From: Datnioides undecimradiatus
Lineage: Eukaryota > Chordata > Actinopteri > Lobotiformes > Datnioididae
NCBI GenBank assembly: GCA_008933995.1
Contig: WARS01000012.1
Span: 3,100,001 to 3,164,000, forward strand
DNA: 64,000 nucleotides
Direction of reading: 5' to 3'
The notes below the pieces were generated by a model. That model had not been told where the DNA came from. It worked only from the letters and a program-made list of their open reading frames with translations, and ran no database searches. Below, in pieces: positions 21,412 to 35,500 of this stretch. How positions within the stretch are numbered: position 1 is the stretch's first letter; each line of letters begins with the position of its first letter. Position numbers and translations under genes: made by a program.

Positions 21412-23587
21412 ATCAGCGTGACCTTTGCCGGTCTGTTTCCTGGTACTGGTGGGTTCCCTTCTTCACAAGGTGAAACAGTTAAAAACTAACATGGAGCAAT
21501 ACGAAATGATAATTTGCTCAACTGTCATATTATGTTGCAGACTTTATGGGCAGATATAGAAAGGAGTTGCATAGAGTAGTGCAAAGACCATATGTTACTA
21601 TACTCACCAGTGGACTCTTTATGTTTACAGACAAATATTCAAGGCTATAATGTTATATTTTTAGTTAGTTAGTTTTAGTTTTAGTTTTATTATATCTCAG
21701 ATAATTCTCTAAATTAAAAATACCACAATGTTCAAGTTACAAATAAAAGTCCTGAATTCAAAATTCTACTTAAGTAATATCAGAAAACATTTGCATGAGA
21801 GGTAAGAGTATGACCATGGTTTAAAGGGTACACTATCTATTTCTGAAACATAGTGGAGTTGCAGAATAAAATAAGCATAAAATATGAATCCTCAAGTACT
21901 CGTTGCTAAATAAATGTTTCTTTTTGACACTACAATAATGTAGCCTGTTGTAATGTACTGTATATCAAGGGCTGTATATAGCTTTTGAATGCCATGTTCT
22001 TTTATCAGTTGTTCATTTAAATAGTTAAACAATTTCCTGTAGTCTCTCTTGTGCTGCAGGAACACGTTAATTCTCCCACTGAGGAGCAATTAATAAATAA
22101 AGCCTTACCGTAACACAGTCAGAATATTGTTTTTCAGATCAGGCTCCAGAGATGTAGCTTTTTAGTTTTCTTCTCCCTCACTTTACAGCGTGACAGATGA
22201 TTAACAATTTACCTACTACATGGTGGCTAATGTTTAAAGATAAAGTCCCTCAGGCCCTCATGTCGTGTCAGGAAGCATCTGACTTACTGTAAGTGCTCTT
22301 GAGCAACATCCAGCTATGCTGCTCTGCTGCTGATCCTGACCTTAAATACTCCATGTGCAAACATTCTGCAATCAAAACTTAATTAAAAGTTTGTTTGCAC
22401 ATTAGACAGTATTTTAATGTGAGTCTGTTCCTGGTGAGATGAGCTAAATGAGGTACTAAAATGATAAGGGTTGTGGCTGTCATTAAGTAATACTTAATCA
22501 CCCTTTAGGTAGTCTGAAATACTATATTCAACACAATGCATTTGCAGTTTTAAAATCCTAAACTGGAGAGTAACTAAAGCTTTCACATACAGTAAGTTTG
22601 GTGCAATAAAAACAACATTTTACTGAGATGCCGCACTACAGAAATTTGACGTAGCTGCAAATGGAAATATTAAGTACACTTACCTCAGAATTTTATTTTT
22701 TACGCATTACTTTACAGCGTTGGTGTTGAATAAAAGCAAAAAAACATTCCTGCATCATCAGATAGGAAGATACCATAAAAGTAAACAAACATAATTCACT
22801 TTCATTCCAGTTGTATGGGCATCAATAAAATAACTATTATTACCACAGCAACTGTTAAGACTATAATAACAACATAAAGATTGGCAATTCATTTCCGTGC
22901 ACTGCCACTAACTATTGTAACCACTCTTCCAATATGTCATTGCAGTATAATAATAAACATCAACTGGGAATAACAGGTTCCAGCTTCTCTTGTTGGCTAG
23001 AATAAACACCTGTATACACTAAAAGCTCTGTGTTGCATGTGACCTGAGAGAAACTTGTTTCTGTGTGTACTGGCATTTCTAAAGGTAGTGGCACAAATTG
23101 GGCCCCTCTGTTGATATCTATATTTTTGATTATCTTGCAGGGTTATTCTATTCAATGTCAAATCTCCTAGAAATAATACAAGTTTAACATTTTTAGTGCT
23201 ATAGTCCCGTAGCTATCTAGACACCCTGGCTTTATGACACGTGGAAGTTCATATTGCTCTCCAGCATATCTGTGGTGAAAGCTGATGTCACACCTCTTAC
23301 AGATATATTGAGGGCAAAGATCGAGCAAGTGGTTAACTGGAATGCCCTTAAGGGGAATTAATATAGAAATCAGTGCTAAACTTTAAGATAAACTTTAGGT
23401 AATTTTAGGTAATTTTGAATATGAAGGCTACAAAACTGAAGTTACAATGCAGTGTGCAGACTGGCCACTAGAGGTCATTTAAAGGCATTTAACCATCAAA
23501 AAACATAAACAAATATCACAGCAAGTAATATACAATTTACCTAATTGTCTTATTTATGTATTGTTTGTTGCATGTAGCATATAAACA
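21412..23587. other. SOCS3-PGS1 intergenic region
   Basis: Divergent promoters flank this AT-rich stretch. No coding exon, RNA gene or clear transposon was recognised. A TTTAGTTAG-type short tandem lies at about 21660-21690. Confidence 0.45.
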
Positions 23588-23713
23588 ATGCGTTGCTCAG
23601 TGCACTCCAAGCAATCACCGTCAGTCACAGACTACAGTACAGTATGTGCACTCGCACAGTGTAAACTCGCCCTCTTGTCGATAAAGCTTATTCAAATTCT
23701 CTCTGCTGCAGCA

Positions 23714-26700
23714 ATGGCGGCTCCCATGTCCTGGAGGAGGCTGGTGTACTCCGTGTACACACCGGCCCTTTTTACCCGATTATCTGACCGAATCTTCCGT
23801 GCACGGGACAGAAGAGGAGGGTAAGAGATGTGGCTCGTCCACGAAGACGCAGACACCGCAATAAAACCGCGTTTGTGTGTTGCAGTTCCATCTTCACCCT
23901 GTCCTCTAAGCATGAAGCAAGAGTTATATGTCTTGCTAATGTTGTCGCTGCTAATTCACCAATTTTGTCCAACTTTTTTGCAGTTTTGTTGGTCTTGTCC
24001 TGGTTCAAAACCCACATGACAGTGTTTTAATGCCTTCACCCTCCAAGTTAAAGCGTATTTGGGGTGAAACTTCACTATGTTTATAGGAGAGGTTAAGGTA
24101 TCGCGAGCTTTGACAAACATGTTTGCATCCCCTGTGGCTGTTAGCTTAGCAAACATTAGCTAACTGTCAGGAGAAGAGGAGGTTATCATAAGTAAAGGCT
24201 GCACGTGATGTTCTTATTGGCATTTGGTGTGTCACGCGGACTGTCATTTGTACGGGGGCTGAAACCTGACACCTGTCTGACACCTTCTGTCGCTGCCGTC
24301 ATGTCCCGTCCCGTCCCGTCACGTTACCTGCAGAGTTAGACACGTTTTACTTCCGGTCGATGGTCGCATAGGTGATTATTAGCACACCTTAAAGGTGCTA
24401 TTTTGGGCATATTTAAAAAAGCAGGAAGTTGTGACATCTTAATACAAAACATCCCTGTCCTCCATGGTTACAAAAAGGGCTGGATTTCAGCTAACTCAAT
24501 TCCATTATTTACCCTTGTGCTTTTTCTGCCATGAAAAGGAGAAAACAGATGACACTGTTTGTCACCACCAGAAATTAAGAAAGGGCTTCCGGGTTTGTAG
24601 GACTCTATGACGCGGTGCAGCTCCTTGATGATGCCCCTGTTTATGAAAAGGAAACAGTTTGAGCATAGAGCCAAAAATGAGCTTGTTATCTCCTAATCTG
24701 GTTATCTTATCTTTCTCATACTGTATATCCACCTGTCTTTGACTCTGGTTTCAGTCCAAAAAAGTAAAGGCAAAGATAGAAAATGTTTGTCATTTGTTGA
24801 TAGTGCAGATAAGTAAGATTTGATGTTAGGTGTTACAGTAATTGAAAAGACTTCTTCATGCCACTAATATCTTGTTATGGTAGGGTATTTGTCCAAAAGT
24901 ATTCGGACACCTTTATGTACCTTTGTCTGGTTTTCATGATTTGGGCTGCAGCTTATTTCACTGTAGTGCACTTCCAGCTTTGTGAGTTTTGGGACAAGCC
25001 TTTCCTGTTTAACATGGCAGTACAACTTTGCACAAACCAATGTCCATAAAGACATGCTTTGTGTAAGTTTGATGTAGAGGAACTGACATAGTGAACCAAC
25101 ACCTTATGGGATGACCTGGAACATGGGCCTGTGATCCAGGTCTCATTACCCACCATTGATCCCTTTCCTTTACACAGATCAAATATGGGTGTCCACACAC
25201 TTTTGGCCATATAGTCATGCGCTTGTCTCATTACGATACTGAAGTATTGCTGTAGCCATTCCGATGCGATTGTACCAATATTGATACATTGGCTGGATCA
25301 ACATCTAAAGAACTGTATAGGAGGACCAGACAAGTTCCTTGTTGGGGAATTTTAGATTCTGAGGAAGACAGACAGACAGATAAAGCATTTTTTTCCTATC
25401 ACATGCTTCACATCAGGAGGGATGTGGTGCAGTCACATACCAAAGCAAACAGCTACTCTGTTCACTGCAGTTACTAACTTAAGCCCCACATTATTAAATC
25501 AGCTTGTAACTTCATTAAATGTGTGGAAGTTGACTTCTTCTCAGCAGCAATCTTTAAATTGCTGTTCTTTGTTACTGCTGAAACAATCTTTATTTAAATG
25601 GCATCTCCAGAGCCTGTATTACATTGTGTTAACACTGACCATGCAACATTTGAATAACTCCTTCCTTCTTTGTGTCTCCACCCTGCTTCTAGATTAACAA
25701 ATCTACTTTGACTCATTTCGCTGTAGCCTGAGGTAATAGTTGGTTTTTATATGTCTCACCTCGGGGGAGCAGTGGTCACATCATTTCAGAGTATGCTCAC
25801 TGTCTCCCGTCACACTCTCTTTTATTTTACCAGTTACAGAAAGTCATAAAGGCCGAGAGGTCCTTCATATTACATAAGTCTATTACCAAGCACGATGTGC
25901 TCATTTAGATAATGTTTGTGATGTACGCTGTTGTAAAAGACGACATAAATTCAGCGTGATCTGTATTGATACAAGGACGTTCTTTATTTGTCATATTACT
26001 CTTTGAGTGATATGCATGTTTATTACTGGAGTCCAATCCCAAACAACGGGGAAATCCCCTCTCTGTGTTTGCTGCAGAGCGTCTAACTCAGCAGCGTAGT
26101 GGCTTTGGAAAGAAGCCCTGAGCTAGGTTTTCTGTTTTAATGTGACTATTGTTTTGCTCCAAACCTCTTGTGTATGTGTTTTGGGGTCAAATCAAAACCA
26201 AAAACATAAAACCACGTCCGTGCGTGTGCGCGTGTGTGTTCTGGATGACATTTGGTCAGAGTGAATATATAAGAATTCACTCGAATGACTCCTGACAATC
26301 AGCCTGTGAGCGTCACAGTCATGTCTGAGGTTAAACCTCCACCCTGTCTTTATTTAATGCGGCTGCATTGTCAGACACCAAGGGGCGAGATTGTGTGGTG
26401 GAGACACAAAAGTGTGGGTGGTGTTAGGGTGAATTTTGGGACACTGAGACAGAAAAAACAGAGACACTGTAAAATCACCTCATGGATGAGTGTCCTTCAA
26501 GGTTTAACAAGTAATCCATCATATTGAACTGAATCTCTTTGAGTTCCTGCTCGAACAAAACAAGATGTTTGTAGACGTTACCATGAGCAGTGAGAACATA
26601 TAACAGATATTTTTTCACCATGGTGTGACATTATATTAACAAAACCATTGCTTAATGATCTTTAGTTGCAGCTCCAGTTTGAATGCACATAAAAATATCT

Positions 26701-29502
26701 TTGTCAGGTGACAGCGTCCTAGTCACGTGAAGTGTTTTGTACTAATGTTGTGTGTTCTTGTGCCGTCAGGAAACTCTGACACATGAGAGTCTGCCAGTGG
26801 CTGTTTTCCACGAAGGAAACTATTGTTTTTCTGCAGTAGAGAGCACAACTGGCTCGTCTCGTATGACACGGTCTCAATGAGCAAATAGGAAGAAAGACGC
26901 TTTCATAGAGATTTTTCTCCATAGAGGCCTGTAGTGTCTCATTAGTGCAATTTTATGGAAACACGCCCACATTTTCAGCTGAATTTCCATGCAGACTTTT
27001 TAAAGTGAAAAACATCTGTTTGGCAGGGATCAAATCAATCTGATTAAATGTATTTTAAAGGGAAACATCTGCTTTAGTCTCTTATAACTTATGTGGCTTT
27101 GTGGAAGCATCTTCCATCCTTGGACAGAAGTGACGGGGATCAATAAAAAGCTTGTAATCAGTGACAGAAGCCAGAGATGGTTCTTGTATCACTATATTAA
27201 AAGTATATTAACATTTCTCAGATTAACTTGGTTCATTTGCACAATGAAATGTGATCCAATATAGCAGCGCTGTCAAACCAGTGTAATAAGTTTTAACTGA
27301 CACTATCAGAGAAGCGTTAGAAACACTTCACACATCACACATCATTGTGACCTTTAATAATACACATAGAGCACAATTATTATCTTTCTGACAGTGTCAA
27401 CAAAAACTTTTAAGTTATACATTTCTTAAAAGTAGATTTGTTTACAATCAAGCTGTTATTATATTAGATTGTATAAGTGAATCCGATAAGATGATTAGTG
27501 AGTTCTTGTATATTAGTAGCACTCGTATATCCATCATGTTACATATCCATCTACAATGTAATTTGGTGACGTATGCAAATGTATGGTTGATGTATGGAAA
27601 ACTTAGGGAATATTGTGTGATGTGGACAAACGATCCAGCCTCCAGTGGAGCGTCACGGTGAGATCGTTGTCAGTCAACACTGTAATGATTTTGCTTGTTT
27701 TCAATAATAATTTTGCTTTGAATGAGTAATTTGGATGACAGGCGGTACTGTTTGGAAATGTACCAAACAAGTACTTTTTCTGTGAAATGAGTGAATATTT
27801 ATACACATAAACATGTTCTGATGTTTCCTCCAGGTCGTCCGTGTTGCTTCTTGCTCCCCTCTTGGCTGAGGCCGACCCGGCCCCCCGACGCATCTCAAGG
27901 CCCACCGGGTCAGCCGGAGCTCAGGGCACAGACGGCCTCTGCACCCAATTCCGATGGATGGCAGAGCATGTACCTGCTTTCCGGGTGCCAGGCACTCACA
28001 TCCACATTCTCACCTCACCTGACCAGTTCTACCAAGCCATAAAGGTCAGTGTCACGGCAGAGTTATACAAGTTTTGTTTCAGCTGCAAAGGGTTGAAAAA
28101 TCGAAACAATCACAAAACTCTGGGCAGTTTTGAGCTTTCACAGATGTTGCTTATATCGTGACAGATAACAAATGAGGCAGAGAAATTGCTTAAGGTATTT
28201 GAAGAAGTATTTCCCAGGAGTCTCATTGTTTACTCTGCAGCAGCTGAGTTGACAGAGAGCCACTCAGCAGGTGACAAGAATGAACTGTTTGGCTCTAACG
28301 TGTATCTCAGCATTACAACGAATCATCTTTCAATACATCATCTGCTTGAAAAGCTAATGATAAAAGTGGAGAAGTGAAAACAGTCAAAACAATATGATGC
28401 TCCGCACATTTCACTTCATTTGTGAATCAGTAAAGAGACAGTTTGTCTTCCCTCTGGCAGAGTTAGACCTTTGGATTTTGTTTCTTTATGTATTTCCACA
28501 CCTGCTGTGCGTCACCACACTGGAATCCTTTTCTGTTTCCATAAACTTTAGTCTATTCAGCGACTCCATGAACAAAGAAGCAGGAATTCACAGCAGTTTA
28601 CGTGCTGCTGTTGTGGCAGTCACACAGGAGCATCCCCAACACAAAGCCATTATTCAGCGTAGACTAGAATACACTCAATAAACTGCCTATTTAATGCCCA
28701 TTTTGAGAAGTGTTTTACCCCTGATATAAATGTCTCCTTTGTATGTAATGACGTCTAAAAATACCTCATACAGCTCTAATGCTAATGGGAGTCATAATTG
28801 TTGTTGGAGTAAAATGATGCAGCAGAGGTATGTGAATGGGTGTGATTCACAAACAGATAGCCACATGTTTTCTTGACACTTCTCCATAACAAACAGCAGG
28901 GAAGGCTCATTTGAAAAAAACAGTGTATTGTTGTATTTAATTTAGATTTTAAATGCAGCACTTTCACTTTCATTTCTATACTGCGGAAAACTAGATTTTG
29001 GTTTTGTTATTTTATATTCCCCACTAAGGACACTGTCTTATGGAGGAAAACCCATTTTTTGGGGTTTGCTGCTATTTTCTGTTCTTATTTCACTGTAAAT
29101 ATTTTCAATATATTTGGATTTTGGCCAAAACAAGAACCTAAACATGTCACCGTGGTCATTTTTGTAGACTAAATCAGTTGTTTCAGTAATGAAAATAGTA
29201 ATTGCAGCCCTTCTCAAAACAAAAACAAACAAAATATCCTTTTTACTCTTGGTAATACGCAGACTGGGATCTGTGTATCATGCACAGTAAACAAGACTCT
29301 GTTTCTGTTCTCTTAAATCTTTTTCAAGTGTCATTTTTTTCCAAAAACCTGGAAATTAAATAACAAAAATAATTCGACCTGTGTTGAAACGATAATCCTT
29401 TCTCCATAGCCCTGAATGCCAAAAACAGCTGTTGTTTAAACAAAAAAGGACATTATTCTTATATTTGGTGCCCCGGCATCTCTGTGAATCAGGTTATTTA
29501 TA

Positions 29503-29556
<54 letters not shown>

Positions 29557-32500
29557 CGTGCCCGTGCGTGTTTGTGAGTGAGGAAATGTAGTCTCTGTTT
29601 ACAGTTTATCATTTCTTTGTATCAGGCATTTGTGACCAGATGTCTAACACCCACGTACGCTGGCATGCCAATTCACTGTTTATGTCTCTTCTCACTTCAG
29701 GCTCGTATCAAGACAGCGAAGAGGCGAGTGGTGATGGCCTCGCTGTATCTGGGAACAGGTCAGCTGGAGCAGGAGCTGGTGAGAAAAGTGTGCGTGTGCG
29801 CATGCATTTAAGAAGCAAATTATTCAACTGGTTTGACAGCTTGCGTCTTTTAGGTTTTGGCCAGGTGTTAACAATGCGCCCAAACACAGGCACGTGCCAA
29901 AGTGATGCCAGAAAATGTGAGTCAGTGTTGTCTTCCAGGAGAGCCGCAGTGTGGTTTGTTCAGAATGAGAGCAAGCTCACAAGCCAAGTGCAAGGAATGA
30001 CCCCAGAAAGCAGAGGTTTATGGGAAGAAGGAGACCAGTTTTGGCATGTGATAGCCGGCTGTTCTTCATGCTTGGAAAGTCTAGCATAACAACATTAGCC
30101 CAGAACAAACCACAGTCTGGACTGATGCTCGTTTTCGTCTGTTTTTCATTTTTTTGTATGTGTTTTTTCGACCTGGGACAGGCAGCAAAATTACAGAAAA
30201 AGACACAGACAAAGTCAAACATGCTTAATTACAGTTAAAAGCATTTGAAACAGCTGTGATTGCTGCCAAACTCTGTAACCTCACAGGATGATGGATTACT
30301 AGAAACGCTGAGTCACCAAGGTGCAGTCAGTCCATGTCCACTTTTTTATTTTCAAGCCCAGATTTGCTAGTAATTGGACACAATGCAGCAAGCTCACTTC
30401 AGAACAAAAATGTGAGTTTGGTCTGTGGTTTAGACTGAAGAATGCAAACTGCAGGTGTGATTTCAACCTCAGCACTGGATCTACTAACACAGCCCCAATC
30501 CCAGGCCCAGCACAAACGGTACCTCACTGATACTGACAGTCACACCTGTGCAGTGTATTTACTTAAGCGCAGGTGCAGGTGCAATGACAATCGCCTGCAA
30601 TTTTAATAAAATGCATGTTTAGAAATGAAGAGGCAAGTTCTTAAAGCCTTTTGTTGTTCCTCACGGAACTGGGTGAGATGAATTACCTCAAATGATGTCA
30701 CTTGAGTTGCCGTTGAAGACTCAAAGTTTAAAAATAGAAAAAGAAAATTCAGTAGGAAACAACTTGAGGCTACAATAGTATAATAAACCCAGATCTCCAA
30801 CTGAGCTGTCTTTGGTTGAGTTTGGATTGTGGGTAAAGTAGGCCCCAGTTTTTGACACAGAAGAGGTGTCTCTGAAACACTTTTTTCAACTGTAATCAGT
30901 GAGTCCGAAATGGTTGTAGAAATGCAATGCTAAATTTAAAAAAAAAATAAATAGAAATTTCTAACATATATATTAAAGCACAACAATAAAAACATATGCA
31001 AATGAAACTTTGGAAGATATAAATACAACTAAGTGCAGAGTACAGGACAAGCTAGGGTTCTGTAAGTGTGGACATAATCAAATATCCCAATATTTCACAT
31101 AATATTTGCACATTATTATTGCTACAAAATATTTATCAATGATTACTACCTAGGTAGGCAAGAAATACCAGAACAGGCTGGTAGGCTCATTAAAATCACT
31201 TACTGTAATGCAGCCTTTTAAAACCAGGAACCAGGAAAGCACACAGTGTTACTAATACCCAAAATCAAGACAATACCTGATCTCATACGATGACTTTAAT
31301 ATAAAATCAACATTGCTCAGATCTTGGATGAATCTGGGATAAATCAGGGGTATCAACAGCTCCAGCTAAAAGCAATAAGAAGCAAAAAACATTGTAAGAG
31401 CATGTGAACAGGCTCGTCGGAGTGATGGAAAAATTGATGCATTTGGGCACCAGATACATAATTTAAAAAAGAAAAAAAAGCATGTTGGTTTGATATCAGG
31501 TGGGCAGCAAATGCCAAGCACAAATAACGACTGCGCTCGCTACAAGTGGTGTCCTGTGAAGGGCAGCCATTTCCTCTTTGAGTTAGTCATGCTTTTCCCA
31601 CGCTTAGTAAACAGATAATAAAAGGCTGACAGTGTTTGAGAAGTGTTGTCTGCTGCCAAGTAATCAATAGTCATTAATCTCCTACTTTGTTTAACAGCTC
31701 CATCTTGGAACATTTACAAATACACATTGAGCAGGACAAAGTGGGACCTCCAGTCCATGGCAGCTGATTTTAAGCCCAAGACAGCAAACAGAAACAACAA
31801 AAGTCACCTGCTGATAAGCAGGAGGAATAGAAACCTTAGTTTGTGGTTCAGTAAAGAACTTTCACGGTGTGAGCAGTGAATATTGCAGACAACAGAGGGG
31901 TACAATGTCTGGTTTTCTGTTGGAGTTAAAAGCTTGAAGCTTTTTTTTTAAGTTTGTTTAAAGTTTCAATTTATCCCAAGTCAGAGAAAAGAAGTTGGGC
32001 TCCAACTAAAAATCAATGCAAAAAAGCTGCCTCACATTGGAGAAGCTAAAAATAATAAATATTGTGCATTTTTGCTCAAGGAAACACTGAAATTGATTTG
32101 ATGCAAAATGCATTTCTCGTTTACTCATGTTCTGATGTTTGTGTGCTGCTTCTTGTTAAGGTGGACTGTATGGAGGAGGCCCTGCAACACTCACAGGGAA
32201 ACAGTCACGCTCCCGACCTAAAAGTCTCCATACTGTTGGACTACACACGCGGCTCACGAGGTTGTTGGCTCTCTTGATGAGATCTATTTTGTCGCCAGTT
32301 GGCAGAGAGCACCACGCTCATCCTCCTGATTGCATTTTGTGGTTCTTGATGTGCAGGACAGATCAACTCGAGGACCATGCTGCTGCCGTTGTTGCAGCGC
32401 TTCACCTCTCAGATGCGGGTGTCTCTGTATCACACTCCAGACCTGAGGGGGCTGCTGCGGCTGCTGGTGCCTCAGCGCTTCAACGAGACCATCGGACTCC

Positions 32501-35500
32501 AGCACATGAAGGTCTACCTTTTTGACGACAGCCTTATTATCAGTGGGTATGTTGACTCTCTGACTCCCTGTTCACCTTTGTGTCAATATGGCTGTTTTCA
32601 CACAGAGTTTGTTTGTGAGTTCCAACTGAAGTTTTCCCTCCTCCTCCTCACCCCCTCACTTATTTCACCCATGTTTAATCCTGTTTTGGTCCATGACATG
32701 TTTGCATAAAGCTTTCCTAATCAAAGCGTAGGTGTTTGCCACCATTGCTAGGAAATGTTCTCACTGTGCAGCACTGGGCGCGCTCCAACACAACAGGCAC
32801 AGTGCCGGGTCACCGTGGTTTCCACTTCATTTCAGTTCAGCACACAAAATGGCACATGGTGCTTGTGTTGACCTGAATCGTTGGCTTGTGGGGAAGCAAA
32901 ACAAAATAGCACGTGTACAAAACAAAAGAGTGGAGTAAACACAAATTCATATTGGCCCCGACTGAAAGACCAGCACGGTTTTCCAGCAGCGGAAAGATGT
33001 TTTGAAGGCACATCACATTTTTACACAAGCTCCGCTGGACAGGTTTCTCTCATCTGTGAAATCACGATGACACAAAACATTTAATCATGTCATTAAAGCA
33101 GAACGTAAATCCCACATTAGTGTAGCCTGTCTGTCATCGTGCAGTGATTCATGCACATCATTGTGAGAGGAACCGTCTTCATGCAGTTACATACTTCTGT
33201 CATGTAAACCTTCACCCATTGCCCCCCCACTGTACAAATGTAAGAACATTTTATTATTTTTATTTTCATTTTTATTCTTTTCAGCCATCCAGCTTAGTCA
33301 GATTTAATTAACCTAATATTTAATTACATTGTTTTGCTGTTGTTTTTCACTTAGTTTTAACAAAGGGCTTTGCTTCTTGTTGATTCTTTTACCTGTTTTT
33401 AAGAGAAAATATCCCAACATGGCGTTTCCATGGCTTTTCATTGAGCAATTAGTCAAGTAAAGGTATTGTAATGTAGTGCGCTCTGTGCCGACACTGGAGA
33501 GCGGGTGCTACTTGCTGTAACAAACGGTATTCAAAAACACGAATAATTATTATTTTTAATTAATAAAAAATTAGTTCCCTCAATTATCATCAGCAAAATA
33601 ACAAGTTTTCCTCAACAAGAAAGTGAGACGTGTGCAACAAGTAGGTTAAGCTTCACGACATCTGCACGTAACTAAAGGCTGAAATGACTCCAGCATGTCT
33701 GATCACCTTTTTGTTGGCAGAGAAAGCAGAAACGCTGCAGTTTTTAGTGACAGCCTAATTTAGGCCTGCAAACGAGAAGAGCTGTGAAATGTATGAAATG
33801 TTTATTAAATGTTTCTGACACATTCAATTAGCTGAAACATGCAGCAGGTGTTCATTCCAAATGCTAATTTACAGCAACGAATCAATTAGAGTCAGTTGAG
33901 GCAGTGTCAGTGTTAATGAGCTAAAGCCGATGTAATCTGAAGATGAGAAGCCACAAATCAGCATGTTTTCTGTTGCTCTTTGCTAATAAAGAGTAAGGAA
34001 AGATTAAAGGTTTGATAGTAGATTTGTTTGCATCTGATATTAAAGTTGTTTTGTCGTTTGTTTGATCAGTTCCCAGCTCCTTTATTGACTCTTTCTGTTC
34101 CCTGGTCTCTTAAAATCTGTGTCTCATGTTTCAGGGCCAACCTGAGCGACTCATACTTCACCAACAGACAGGACCGCTACGTGCTGCTGGAGAACTGCAG
34201 GGAGGTCGCAGACTTCTTCTCCGACCTGGTGGAAGCCGTGGGAGATGTTTCCCTGCAGCTGCAGCCCGACGACTCGGTCACCATGCTGGAGGGAATGGTG
34301 CACCCGTACAAAGGTAGAGACCAAACGTGTGAGAGTGTGTGTGCGCAGGCAGTTGCATGTTTACCCTCCAACATGTTTTGACACTGTTTGACACTTCGGT
34401 GGCACTGGCCCCGTTTTCAGCAAGAAGAGCCGATGGATTTCGCTAATGGAGCTTGAAAGCTTAGACAGGCGAATAGATGATGGTCAGTTTGTGTGTGTGT
34501 GTGTGTGTGTGTACAGTGAGAACGATGGAGAGAGCTCTTGCGGTTGGCTAGCCATGCAGCAGGATGTGAAATTGTCAGTATTTTCTCTGCATGCACACAC
34601 ACACACACACACACCCTCGTACTGTGTGTCCGTAACTGGAGCACAGACTGCCAGGATGTTAGTTTGAGGGGTGAATGACATCATGTCTGCGAGACTGGAC
34701 CGCCGTGGTAACAAACACCAGGAATAGAGTTGTGATGTCACAGTGTTGCTGGAAAATGATATGGAGTGGGAACACACACACACGCACACTCACACTCACA
34801 CAAACAGGTGAAGTTCTAATGAAATACATTAGTGAGAATAAACAAATGAAGCGTTGTGACTGATTATATCGAATGAGGATTCCCAATATACAAAATAACA
34901 GGAAGTTAACTAAACCTGCAAATTGCTGCTGCTCTGCAGTGCGACTCTCTCGAATTACAAAAACATTTTCTGACATCCATTCAGCTTCACATCATGCACA
35001 AACACAGGAGCTGATTCCCTGTTTCCAGAGGAGTTTAATTTTGTTTTATTTTGCATCAGGCAATTTGAGATGAATCCGTCCTACTGATGTCATTTTCAGT
35101 TGACAGTTGAAGCTGTGGTTTCCAGGAGCAGCCAATGTGACGCTAGTTTCTCCAACATCCTGGTGTTGCAAGTCGTCATTAACACAAACAGTCCAGCTGA
35201 CATATTTCTTCAAATTACAGTAAAGACAGGCTAACAGCAACATGATGCAAAGTTCACCCCAAATTCATTTTGTTTGAGACCAGAGCAAATCAAATCATGC
35301 GAACGAGGTCCAAATCCACCTGGAAACTGATTTAGAAAAAAACAGGTAAAGAAAAAGTTAGCATTATGCTAAAGAGCAAGCTACTCACTGACTGTTTGCT
35401 CTATGTCTGTCTTCTGTCTCACACTGTTTTAAACTAATGGCAGAATGTCCTAATATGTAATTTTAATGTCCGTTTGCCAGCCAATCGGAACCAAGCACTT

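Noticed and set aside
24388..24403. 15-bp match (CTTAAAGGTGCTATT) to 47643-47657
   Set aside because: Too short and unsupported by flanking similarity to call a shared element, although both may be ends of a common fish repeat.
29640..30089. 149-codon ORF crossing PGS1 exon 3
   Set aside because: It uses a different frame from the PGS1 exon, and the exon has a clear donor at 29779.
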